The notes below the pieces were generated by a model. The model saw nothing but the letters and a program-made list of their open reading frames with translations. It was not told the DNA's origin and did no database searches. Both the position numbers and the translations under genes were made by a program. Of a stretch of DNA of 64,000 nt, positions 52,595-60,209 are shown one piece after another (the first letter of the stretch is position 1; the number at the start of each line of letters is the position of its first letter). The DNA comes from Neorhizobium petrolearium. Lineage in GTDB: Bacteria; Pseudomonadota; Alphaproteobacteria; Rhizobiales; Rhizobiaceae. Location: the NCBI RefSeq assembly GCF_017873175.1, contig NZ_JAGGJW010000007.1, positions 62,001 to 126,000 on the forward strand. Direction: 5' to 3'.

Positions 52595-53041
52595 ATGAAG
52601 AATATTTTAGTTTCTCTGATCGGTGCGACAGTCATCGCCGCAGGGTGCGGAACCCTCGCTTCCGCCGCCGATTTTGAGGTCCACATGCTCAACAAGGGCA
52701 AGGACGGCGTGATGGTGTTCGAGCCGAGCTCGCTGAAGATTGCCAAGGGCGATACCGTGACCTTCGTCCCGACGGACAAATCCCATAACGCCGAGACCAT
52801 CAATGGTCTCATTCCGGAAGGTGCAACGCCCTTCAAGGGCAAGATGAACGAGAGTGTCAAAGTCACCTTCGATGTCGAAGGCGCCTATGCCGTTAAATGC
52901 TCCCCGCATGTCGGCATGGGAATGATCGGTCTGATCGTCGTGGGCGACACACCGGCCAATCTGGATGCGATCAAGGCCGCCAAGCTGCCGAAAAAGGCAC
53001 GTGAGCGCCTGGACGCGGACATCGCTGCAGCCGGCGTGTAA
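52595..53041 (+). CDS. pseudoazurin
   Basis: 148 residues, with gaaaggagcaa before the ATG. Signal peptide residues 1-24 (ending LASAA). The copper site is complete: His64 (KSHNAE), Cys102, His105 and Met110 ([10 protein letters not shown]). It is a blue copper protein that carries electrons to NirK in the periplasm. Confidence 0.95.
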   Translation: MKNILVSLIGATVIAAGCGTLASAADFEVHMLNKGKDGVMVFEPSSLKIAKGDTVTFVPTDKSHNAETINGLIPEGATPFKGKMNESVKVTFDVEGAYAVKCSPHVGMGMIGLIVVGDTPANLDAIKAAKLPKKARERLDADIAAAGV

Positions 53042-53054
53042 GCCGGCAGCGTAC

Positions 53055-53090
53055 CGACGGCGGCTGCGCTCTCCTCCTCAGCCGTCGTCG
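53055..53090 (+). terminator. hairpin after pseudoazurin
   Basis: CGACGGCGGCTG (53055-53066) pairs with CAGCCGTCGTCG (53079-53090) with one G-T pair. No T-run follows, so its strength as a terminator is uncertain. Confidence 0.55.
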
Positions 53091-53281
53091 GTGAAAGCTT
53101 GCAGTGCATGCTTGAAATGTCCGGGCCTGTCGGACACGCAGTCGGTAAGCTGAACCCGCCCTCACAGGTAATCAGGCGGGCTTTGAGCATCTCATGCTTA
53201 GCGAATTTTTCGGAGAGCTGGGTCGAACCCTGCATGCGTTCATCAAGCACCGCCTTCCGACCTGCGTGGCTATGCTCTGGC

Positions 53282-53440
53282 GGTCATGACGGTGTCCTCG
53301 GAATAGGTCTGTCGATATCCAGAAGGGCCATCGAGGCGCATGGTGGCGAGATATCGGTTGCGAGAAACGCCGCCGGAGGAGCAAGCTTCCGGTTCACTCT
53401 TCCCGTGTTTGCCGGCGAATATCACGATACGGACGGATGA
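53282..53440 (+). pseudogene. remnant of a sensor histidine kinase C-terminus
   Basis: The frame reads [20 protein letters not shown] and then [12 protein letters not shown], the G2 box and last strands of a HATPase domain. The N box and G1 box are missing, and the preceding 60 residues of the frame are not kinase-like. It is the last 45-50 residues of a lost kinase, left between the pseudoazurin gene and the convergent DUF59 gene. Confidence 0.7.
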
Positions 53441-53472
53441 AACACGATGTCCATGCGTCGGGCTCGGGAGCG

Positions 53473-53769
53473 TCATGGCGCCATCATCGAAGGATTCCAC
53501 GGAGGATCGTAGGTCAATTCCACGTCGACGTTCGTCACGCCGATGACCGATCCGGCGCAAGCGCGAACGGCATCGGCCAAAAAGGCGGTGGCAGGGCAGC
53601 CTTTTGTCGTGGTGGTCATCATGATGTGAACATCGCCGGCAGGGCCTGCCTCAATCACGTAGATCAGGCCCATTTCGACGATACCGCGCCCTATCTCCGG
53701 ATCGATGACCGATGAGAGCTGTTGCCTGATCCGCTCGATCACCTCTGCCTGCTGAAATGCCTCAGGCAT
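53473..53769 (-). CDS. MIP18/DUF59-type iron-sulphur assembly factor
   Basis: 98 residues. VIERIRQQLSSVIDPEIGRG, IVEMGLIYVIEAGPAG and MMTTTTKGCPATAFLADAV are the DUF59 (PaaD/SufT-like) pattern with the conserved Cys, and VELTYDPPWNPSMM closes it. Such proteins help place iron-sulphur clusters. It is the last gene of the operon and overlaps its neighbour by 8 bases. Confidence 0.88.
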   Translation of the reverse strand: MPEAFQQAEVIERIRQQLSSVIDPEIGRGIVEMGLIYVIEAGPAGDVHIMMTTTTKGCPATAFLADAVRACAGSVIGVTNVDVELTYDPPWNPSMMAP

Positions 53770-54283
53770 TGGTCGCTCCAGGGCCTATGCGGATCATGAT
53801 CCGGTAGGCGCTGCCGTCCCGATCGAAATTGCCCACCCATTGGTGGCCCCGGCGGGTAAGCTCCGGAAACAGGAAGACCGGCTCCCGCGAGAGCACGGCG
53901 AAGATGACTTCACCCGAGGTCAGCGCTTCGGCCTCCGAGAGAATCCGCTGCATCGGCTCGGGGGGATCGAGATCGGAAAGGTCCAGATCGACGGAAGGTT
54001 CCGCCCAGAGTTCCGGCGAGACCGCGTTTTCGGAGATTGCCACTTCCTCTTCCGTGCGTGGGACGAAGCGGACCTCAAAATCTCCATTGTCGAGCTCGAC
54101 AACGTCATGGTCAAAACCCTTGCTGTCCATGACACGAAAGAGCGGCTGCGGTTCGAACGGCGCGAACAACCTGAGGCCTTCGCCTGGCTGCAATGCGCCG
54201 ACCGCGCGCATGATTTCTTCGAACGGCTGGCCGCCGTTCTGCAGGATCGACCTCACATCGAGTTCCTTGAATTCCTGGGGCAT
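53762..54283 (-). CDS. tandem DUF2249 protein
   Basis: 173 residues with two likely DUF2249 copies. The first is clear: MPQEFKELDVRSILQNGGQP, PGEGLRLFAPFEPQPLFRV, then DHDVVELDNGDFEVRF. The second is shorter (VIFAVLSREPVFLFPELTRR, GHQWVGNFDRDGSAYRIMI). DUF2249 is a TusA-like fold found with NO and nitrite genes. The start overlaps the stop of the membrane protein gene. Confidence 0.8.
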   Translation of the reverse strand: MPQEFKELDVRSILQNGGQPFEEIMRAVGALQPGEGLRLFAPFEPQPLFRVMDSKGFDHDVVELDNGDFEVRFVPRTEEEVAISENAVSPELWAEPSVDLDLSDLDPPEPMQRILSEAEALTSGEVIFAVLSREPVFLFPELTRRGHQWVGNFDRDGSAYRIMIRIGPGATNA

Positions 54284-55638
54284 TATGACCTCCCGTTGAA
54301 GCTTGGTAAAAACAGCCGAGATATGGCGTTACCTGTCGGCAGTTTGGTTGAGGCCGGGACCAAGGCAAGGCGTCGGGCCTGGATGAATTCAAATGCAAGA
54401 GCGCAGACGGCCATCAATTGGGCAATTGTAACCCATCTGAATACGTCCGGCACATCATGAATCAAAGCGATGGTCGCTATGCTTGTCGCGCCGAAGTAGA
54501 GCAGGAACCATACCGATGCGCGTCGTTCATTGACGAGGTCCTGTACGCGCGGCACGGGGGTCCGGCCGAGGACGGGGCCGTAGAACTCCAGCCAGGTCAT
54601 GAACGCGACGATCTTGTAAAGCTGCCCAAGGCCCAGCCCCGTCAACCAGCCGAAGGTGAACAGATAGGCGATCGGGATCACCATATCCGCCACGTTGCCG
54701 ATCGCAATCGAGACAGCGAAGAGAATGAAGGAAATAACCAGCATGGCGACGGCCACCAGGCTCGAAAGCACGTTCAGTTCCACGGACTTTCGCTTGCGTT
54801 CCTTGAAGATGGAATAGACATCTATCGCGTAGAGGAGGATGGCGGTTCCACCGATCGCCACGGCCACATCGAGCGGCCACTTTCGGCCCGTTCCGGCTCC
54901 GGCGAAGACGATATCGTACAGCACCGCCGCGAGAGCCGCGACCATCAACCAGCCGGCCGCGCGACTTGTGCTGCGGACTTTCTCCGGTGACAGCAGGAAC
55001 ATCGTCAGGAGACGATAGCTGACCCCGACAGCGGTGACGGTCATCCAGCCCACGAGGCCGAGATAGGCGTGTGCCGGTGCGGCTTCCAGCACCAGCCGGA
55101 CGAGATATGAATTGTCGGTCAAGCCCGAAAGCGGAAGGGTGAAGAGCAATCCCATAACAGCGACGCCGATCAGCGGCGCGCAGCCAAGCGCGACGAACTT
55201 TGCCGGCAGGGAGAGCGGTCGGTTTGTGACGAGCGTGCCGATCACCATCCAGCAGAGGCTTGCGAAAGCAAACGTCAGAACGACGCCTCCAAACGGGAGC
55301 GTCCATGCCAGGAAGGGTAGGATGTCGGCCAGCCCGAGAAATCCGGTCAGCAGGAGAACAAGCCCGCCGATGGTCAGAAGCAGGGTGGGTAGGGCGAGAT
55401 GGGGCGACTGCAATTGCCGGGAGGCAAGCACCGGCACGAATTGAAGCAGCGATCCGGCAAACAGGAGACCAAGCCAGCCAATCGCGATGAGGTGAATAAT
55501 CACCAGTGATTCCGGAGCCTCGACAGGGACTGACGGATAACCGAAACCCGAAGCGGTCGAGGCCAGCCCGGCGGCCAGACAGATCAATGCCGCTGCGAAA
55601 TAAGACATCGTCCAGCGGGAAATGGTGACGCCGGGCAT
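54283..55638 (-). CDS. 12-helix membrane protein related to haem-copper oxidase subunit I / NnrS
   Basis: 451 residues with about 12 membrane helices. LVIIHLIAIGWLGLLFAGSL and QFVPVLASR, then PAHAYLGLVGWMTVTAVGVS, look like NnrS and cytochrome oxidase subunit I helices with single His residues. The full haem/copper His set of an oxidase is not seen, so it is unlikely to be an oxidase. Proteins of this kind are common in nirK/nor clusters without a proven role. Confidence 0.75.
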   Translation of the reverse strand: MPGVTISRWTMSYFAAALICLAAGLASTASGFGYPSVPVEAPESLVIIHLIAIGWLGLLFAGSLLQFVPVLASRQLQSPHLALPTLLLTIGGLVLLLTGFLGLADILPFLAWTLPFGGVVLTFAFASLCWMVIGTLVTNRPLSLPAKFVALGCAPLIGVAVMGLLFTLPLSGLTDNSYLVRLVLEAAPAHAYLGLVGWMTVTAVGVSYRLLTMFLLSPEKVRSTSRAAGWLMVAALAAVLYDIVFAGAGTGRKWPLDVAVAIGGTAILLYAIDVYSIFKERKRKSVELNVLSSLVAVAMLVISFILFAVSIAIGNVADMVIPIAYLFTFGWLTGLGLGQLYKIVAFMTWLEFYGPVLGRTPVPRVQDLVNERRASVWFLLYFGATSIATIALIHDVPDVFRWVTIAQLMAVCALAFEFIQARRLALVPASTKLPTGNAISRLFLPSFNGRS

Positions 55639-55650
55639 GGCTTTGATCTT

Positions 55651-55920
55651 TCAATGACCACAGCAGCAGTCGCAGCCGGAACCCTTGGCTCTCTGGATCT
55701 CGACGCGCCAGACATCCGGCCCCTGTTCAAGGTATTGCCAGTCGAACTGTTCCGGATACCGGCTCTCGATTTGATAGTGCAACGGCCGCGGGTCATGATC
55801 GCTCGTGACATGCATGATGCAGCCAGGGGCGAGCGAGGTGAGCACGCCGAAGATTTTCGGGTGGCGTTCGGCAGGGGCGAGCGTCCTGACGTCGATGGAG
55901 GGTATCTCAATATCCGACAT
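55651..55920 (-). CDS. DUF2249 protein with Cys-rich C-terminus
   Basis: 89 residues. IEIPSIDVRTLAPAERHPKI, HVTSDHDPRPLHYQIESRYP and QFDWQYLEQGPDVWRVEI are the DUF2249 pattern. The end, GSGCDCCCGH, has four cysteines in six residues and a His and could bind a metal. First gene of the four-gene operon behind an FNR-type box. Confidence 0.88.
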   Translation of the reverse strand: MSDIEIPSIDVRTLAPAERHPKIFGVLTSLAPGCIMHVTSDHDPRPLHYQIESRYPEQFDWQYLEQGPDVWRVEIQRAKGSGCDCCCGH

Positions 55921-56009
55921 TGCGTTGTCCTTGGCCTTTTAAAACTGTCGCGGCGGCCTGGCCGATCCCGGCCGCGTTCAAGATTTAGCAGCGGTACAGA
56001 CAGGGAAAT

Positions 56010-56023
56010 TTGTGGCGGGACAA
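56010..56023 (-). promoter_or_regulatory. NnrR/FNR-type box for the DUF2249 operon
   Basis: TTGTGGCGGGACAA keeps TTG-N8-CAA. It lies 90 bases before the DUF2249 start on the divergent side of the hemN gap. Confidence 0.62.
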
Positions 56024-56049
56024 ACATTTTGCAAAAATCAGAAAGAGCC

Positions 56050-56063
56050 TTGATTTCGCACAA
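56050..56063 (+). promoter_or_regulatory. NnrR/FNR-type box for hemN
   Basis: TTGATTTCGCACAA: the left arm TTGAT is perfect, the right arm is CACAA. It lies 60 bases before the hemN ATG. Confidence 0.78.
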
Positions 56064-56122
56064 AGAGCGAGCGGCACCGCTCCGTTAAACGCTTTCTAAA
56101 GTGACTTGGAAAGGTGCCAGAC

Positions 56123-57475
56123 ATGTCCGAAGCGATCATCGAAAAATATGGCGATGCGCGACTTCCGCGTTATACGAGCTATCCGACGGCTCCCAACTTC
56201 ACTGCGGATTTCGACGCCGCCGTATATCCTTCCTGGCTCGAGGGGTTGCCCGAACGACAGTCTACGTCGCTTTACATCCACATCCCTTTCTGTCGGTCCA
56301 TGTGCTGGTACTGCGGCTGTCATACTACGATCACCGAACGCGACGGGCCGATTCTCGACTATATCGAGACATTGCACCGGGAGATCGAACTTCTGGGATC
56401 CGCCAGAAACGGAAGCTTCAGCGTCGGGGAAATTCACTTTGGCGGCGGCACGCCTACCATTATCAAGCCGGACGAGTTCATCGCGCTGATGGATGCATTT
56501 CGCGACCGCCTTGGTTTTGCAGAAGCGGTCAATGCCGCCGTCGAAATCGATCCGCGAACCTTGACCGGTGAAATGGCGGTGGCGCTCGGAGAGTCTGGCG
56601 TCACCCGCGCGAGTCTTGGTGTGCAGAGCTTCGATCCGAGGGTCCAGAAGGCGATCAATCGTATTCAAAGCGTGGAAACGACGATGGCGACGGTGGAGCA
56701 CCTTCGGCACAACGGCATCAATGCCATCAATTTCGACCTCATCTATGGTCTTCCCCACCAGACGGTCGAATCCTGCGTCAATACCGTCGAGGCAGCCATC
56801 CGCATGCGGCCGGATCGTCTTGCCGTTTTCGGATATGCACATATTCCAAGCTTCAAGAAGCATCAGCGTCTGATCGATGAGGCGACACTTCCCGACGTGC
56901 GGGAGCGAGCATTGCAGGCGGAAGCGATTGCCGAGGCTCTGGTAGCGGCGGGATATGTCCGAATCGGCCTCGACCATTTCGCGCTGCCGGGCGACGACCT
57001 CGCGCTGGCGCAGACCGAGGGGCGACTGCACAGGAACTTTCAAGGGTATACGACAGACGCTTGCGAGGCCCTGATAGGATTGGGGGCGTCTTCGATCGGC
57101 AAGCTGCCTCAGGGATATATTCAGAACGAGGTGCCGCCGGGCCTTTACGCGACCCGCGTGTCAAAGGGTGAATTGCCCGTCGCCAAGGGTTACCACCTCA
57201 CGCCCGAGGACCGACTGCGCGGTGAAATCATCGAAAGACTGATGTGCGACTTTGCGGTGGACGTGGCTGCGCTCGCGACGGCGCAGGGCTTTGACGCGGA
57301 TCTCCTCTTAAGCGGCAACGATCGGCTCGACAAACTGGAGCGAGACGGTTTGATCGAACGTGAAGGTGGATTTGTCAGGGTCTCGGAAGAGCATCGTTTC
57401 ATCGTGAGGGCCGCGGCCTCCGCATTCGATGCCTATCTGAATAAAAGCGGTCGGTCGTTCAGCAAGGCGGCCTGA
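56123..57475 (+). CDS. hemN: oxygen-independent coproporphyrinogen III oxidase
   Basis: 450 residues from the ATG at 56123 (ggaaagg upstream); a GTG three codons earlier is possible. The radical-SAM cysteines are Cys57, Cys61 and Cys64 with the extra Cys66 (CRSMCWYCGCH). IHFGGGTPT and GVQSFDPRVQKAINRIQ are the family signatures. It makes protoporphyrinogen IX when oxygen is absent, supplying haem for anaerobic respiration. Rhizobial hemN genes are under FNR/FixK-type control, which agrees with the box in front. Confidence 0.95.
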   Translation: MSEAIIEKYGDARLPRYTSYPTAPNFTADFDAAVYPSWLEGLPERQSTSLYIHIPFCRSMCWYCGCHTTITERDGPILDYIETLHREIELLGSARNGSFSVGEIHFGGGTPTIIKPDEFIALMDAFRDRLGFAEAVNAAVEIDPRTLTGEMAVALGESGVTRASLGVQSFDPRVQKAINRIQSVETTMATVEHLRHNGINAINFDLIYGLPHQTVESCVNTVEAAIRMRPDRLAVFGYAHIPSFKKHQRLIDEATLPDVRERALQAEAIAEALVAAGYVRIGLDHFALPGDDLALAQTEGRLHRNFQGYTTDACEALIGLGASSIGKLPQGYIQNEVPPGLYATRVSKGELPVAKGYHLTPEDRLRGEIIERLMCDFAVDVAALATAQGFDADLLLSGNDRLDKLERDGLIEREGGFVRVSEEHRFIVRAAASAFDAYLNKSGRSFSKAA

Positions 57476-57581
57476 ACTGCCCTCTTGTCGAGGCGGCACA
57501 GGCTCTCCCCTTGCTCGCCTGCAAAGTTGACGCACGGGATCATCTTAAACGCGGCATTTTACCACGGCATTGTTCGTCCCG

Positions 57582-57595
57582 TTGCGGTGTATCAA
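57582..57595 (+). promoter_or_regulatory. NnrR/FNR-type box before the di-haem peroxidase
   Basis: TTGCGGTGTATCAA: the right arm ATCAA is perfect, the left arm TTGCG has two mismatches. It lies 73 bases before the peroxidase ATG. Confidence 0.72.
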
Positions 57596-57668
57596 GGATG
57601 AGCCCGCCATCGGCCGGCAAACAGTTCATCGCCGACGGGATGGACAGAATTCTGATACGAGTTTCCTG

Positions 57669-58853
57669 ATGCGTCATCCTCTTCTTCTTATGGCTGTTGT
57701 GGCAGGGCTCGGTTTGGTTTTGGCGCCTTCGGGAGGCTCTTTTGCGGATGGCGGCGAGGCTTATCCCAGCAAGATCGCGCTCGGCGAGGCCTTGTTCCAC
57801 GACCCCAATCTCTCGAAAAACAGGAGCCAGTCGTGCTCTACATGCCATGCGCCGGGTGCGGGCTTTGTGGATGCGCGGCAGACGGATCTTGTCGGCAGCG
57901 ATGTCTCGCTTGGGGATGACGGGCAGTCACTCGGAGGCCGCAACGCACCGACTGCCGGATATGCTGCGCTGACACCTCCATTCTCAAAGGGGAGCGACGG
58001 CGAATATCGCGGAGGATTCTTCTGGGATGGTCGCGCACGGACGCTCGAGGATCAGGCGGGCGGTCCGCCGTTGAATCCCGTCGAGATGGGAATGCCCGAC
58101 AAGGCCGCCGTCATTTCGCGGCTTCGCGAGGACCCTTCATACGATCGGTCGTTTCGTGTCCTCTACGGCCAGAACGTGTTTCAGGATGACGAGACCGCCT
58201 ATTCGGCGATGGTCAACGCGCTGGCCGAATATGAACGCGGGCCGGAGTTCAGCTCTTTCGATTCCAGATATGATCGTTATCTCGGAGGCGAAGAAAAACT
58301 GACAGACCAGGAGGAACTGGGGAGGGTCCTTTTCTTCTCGCAGCAGTTCACCAATTGCAGCATCTGCCATGAGGTGCGTGGGCCGAACGGCCTGAAGGAC
58401 GCAGTCTTCACGAACCACAAGTATTTCAATATCGGCGTTCCCGCCAATCCTCGTCTTGCTGCCGGTACAGCTGGGGCGGCCAAACCCGACCTCGGTCTCG
58501 CCGAGAACCCGCTGGTTGCGGGAGAGCCGACCGCGCGCGGAAAATTCAAGGTCCCGAGCCTGCGGAACGTGGCGGTGACGGGACCCTATATGCACAATGG
58601 CGTCTTCAGGGATCTGCGGAGCGTCGTCCTCTTCTACGTAAAATACAACAGCATCAAGAAGAGCCGCCAGATCAATCCCGAGACGGGGCAGGAATGGGGT
58701 GCACCCGAAGTGCCGGACAATCTGGCCATGGAGCAATTGACGGCCGGTCCGGCGCTGGACGACAAGCGGGTCGATGCGATCGTCGCATTTCTGAAGACAT
58801 TGACGGACCGGCGGTACGAGCCTCTCCTCACACAGGAGAAGCTTAAACAATGA
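57669..58853 (+). CDS. di-haem cytochrome c peroxidase (CcpA/MauG family)
   Basis: 394 residues from the ATG at 57669; the longer frame lacks a signal. Signal peptide 1-26 (LLLMAVVAGLGLVLA). Two haem c sites: CSTCH (Cys56, Cys59, His60) and CSICH (Cys230, Cys233, His234). YPSKIALGEALFHDPNLSKN and GKFKVPSLRNVAVTGPYMHN are typical of the family. It would reduce hydrogen peroxide in the periplasm with electrons from pseudoazurin or cytochrome c. The box in front suggests anaerobic induction. Confidence 0.93.
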   Translation: MRHPLLLMAVVAGLGLVLAPSGGSFADGGEAYPSKIALGEALFHDPNLSKNRSQSCSTCHAPGAGFVDARQTDLVGSDVSLGDDGQSLGGRNAPTAGYAALTPPFSKGSDGEYRGGFFWDGRARTLEDQAGGPPLNPVEMGMPDKAAVISRLREDPSYDRSFRVLYGQNVFQDDETAYSAMVNALAEYERGPEFSSFDSRYDRYLGGEEKLTDQEELGRVLFFSQQFTNCSICHEVRGPNGLKDAVFTNHKYFNIGVPANPRLAAGTAGAAKPDLGLAENPLVAGEPTARGKFKVPSLRNVAVTGPYMHNGVFRDLRSVVLFYVKYNSIKKSRQINPETGQEWGAPEVPDNLAMEQLTAGPALDDKRVDAIVAFLKTLTDRRYEPLLTQEKLKQ

Positions 58854-60056
58854 TCAGGCTTCCATGAGGCCACCATCAGCCAGGATCCGCTGAACGAGGC
58901 TGGCGACATTTTCCGATCGCGCGTTTTTCTTCCAGGCAAGCGAGAGCTGCATATCGTAGGTTTGGGGAAGGGGGATGGCTTCCATCTTTTCATCAACGCC
59001 GGAGATCGCCCATTGCGGCAGGAGCGCGATGTAACCGTGCTCGATCACGAGGTTTGCGATGACGGGGATGGAATCGATCTCCACGAAGGACAGGCGCGAC
59101 CGTTCCTCGGGCCGCAGTATATCCTCGCTCAGCGATACGAATTTCTGGCGCAGACCGCTCTTGAGACTGGGAAGAGCAAGCGGCGTGTTGATCAGAAGAC
59201 GTTTCAGATCGTGCCGCTGAGCCTCGATCGCCTTCGCCGAGCCAACGACGGAAAGACCTGAACGCGAGACCACGCGGTGGTCGATGCCTGCCGGCACATC
59301 GACAGTATCCAGAAAGACGATGTCGTATTGCCGACTGTTGAGGCCGGACAGAAGTTCCTCGGCGTTGGTGCTGGAGATATAGAGCGGATTATGCGGTTGG
59401 TGCAGCGGCCATCCGGCAGCGAGCAAAGCCAGGATTTTTGCGATCCGGCTTTCACGACCCAGCGGAGCGACGGAACCGAGATTGATCATCCGGCTCGTTC
59501 GGCGGAAACGCTCTCCGGCATGGTCGGAAATCCTCAGCCAGATCGTTTCCAACTCTTCGGCGAGGATCAGAAATCCTTTGCCTTCCTCCGTCGGTACGGC
59601 GCCCGACGCGGTGCGATCGAGGAGTGCGGCGCCTATATCCTGCTCAAGGCTCTTCAACTGACGCGTCAATTGCGGCTGGCCAATGCCGATCTCCATGGCG
59701 GCACTGCGGATGCTGCCTGTCCGGGCAACGACGAGGAGGCGCGACAGCGCCAACAGCGAGACCGACATGCGGGCAGCATGCTGCTCGACCGGCGCCTCGT
59801 CCGGCATCTTGGAAAGTGTTGCCAGATCCAGAATGAGATCGGCTGCGTGGCGGAGATCACGGGCAAGGCGGCGGCCTTCCAGTGTCGGCAGGATGCGGTT
59901 GCCGGTGGTCGTCGTCAGCGGCGTTGCTATATGTGACTGTAAACGGGCCAAGGCGGCAGAGACGCTGGCGACCGGTCGCCCCAAGGCGCGGGCAGCGCCC
60001 CTCAGGCTGCCCAACGAAAGCGCGTAGTGAGCCATCAGAAGAGTGGCGATGTCCAT
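58854..60056 (-). CDS. LysR family regulator with two helix-turn-helix domains
   Basis: 400 residues, about 100 more than a usual LysR protein. The N-terminus has one LysR-type helix-turn-helix (SLGSLRGAARALGRPVASVS, about 14-60), and a second follows at about 100-160 (ARTGSIRSAAMEIGIGQPQL, TRQLKSLEQDIGAALLDR). The rest is the LysR substrate-binding fold. It is divergent from the amidohydrolase operon and probably controls it. The tandem domain is unusual. Confidence 0.88.
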   Translation of the reverse strand: MDIATLLMAHYALSLGSLRGAARALGRPVASVSAALARLQSHIATPLTTTTGNRILPTLEGRRLARDLRHAADLILDLATLSKMPDEAPVEQHAARMSVSLLALSRLLVVARTGSIRSAAMEIGIGQPQLTRQLKSLEQDIGAALLDRTASGAVPTEEGKGFLILAEELETIWLRISDHAGERFRRTSRMINLGSVAPLGRESRIAKILALLAAGWPLHQPHNPLYISSTNAEELLSGLNSRQYDIVFLDTVDVPAGIDHRVVSRSGLSVVGSAKAIEAQRHDLKRLLINTPLALPSLKSGLRQKFVSLSEDILRPEERSRLSFVEIDSIPVIANLVIEHGYIALLPQWAISGVDEKMEAIPLPQTYDMQLSLAWKKNARSENVASLVQRILADGGLMEA

Positions 60057-60110
60057 TGCTCAAACTTTCCGCAGCTACTCTGTGAGATGGGCAGGCTCGG
60101 TATAATTCGT

Positions 60111-60156
60111 TCACGATATGGGATATCCCTCGGCTCTGCAAATTCCCCTATCGTGA
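60111..60156. promoter_or_regulatory. inverted repeat in the lysR-amidohydrolase gap
   Basis: TCACGATATGGG (60111-60122) and CCCCTATCGTGA (60145-60156) form 12-base arms with one mismatch, 22 bases apart. The repeat lies midway between the divergent genes and is the best candidate for the LysR operator. Confidence 0.7.
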
Positions 60157-60209
60157 CATCCGTCGCAGGCCGAGCGACGAGCAGTGCATCAACCGGGGAG
60201 GCATGATCC

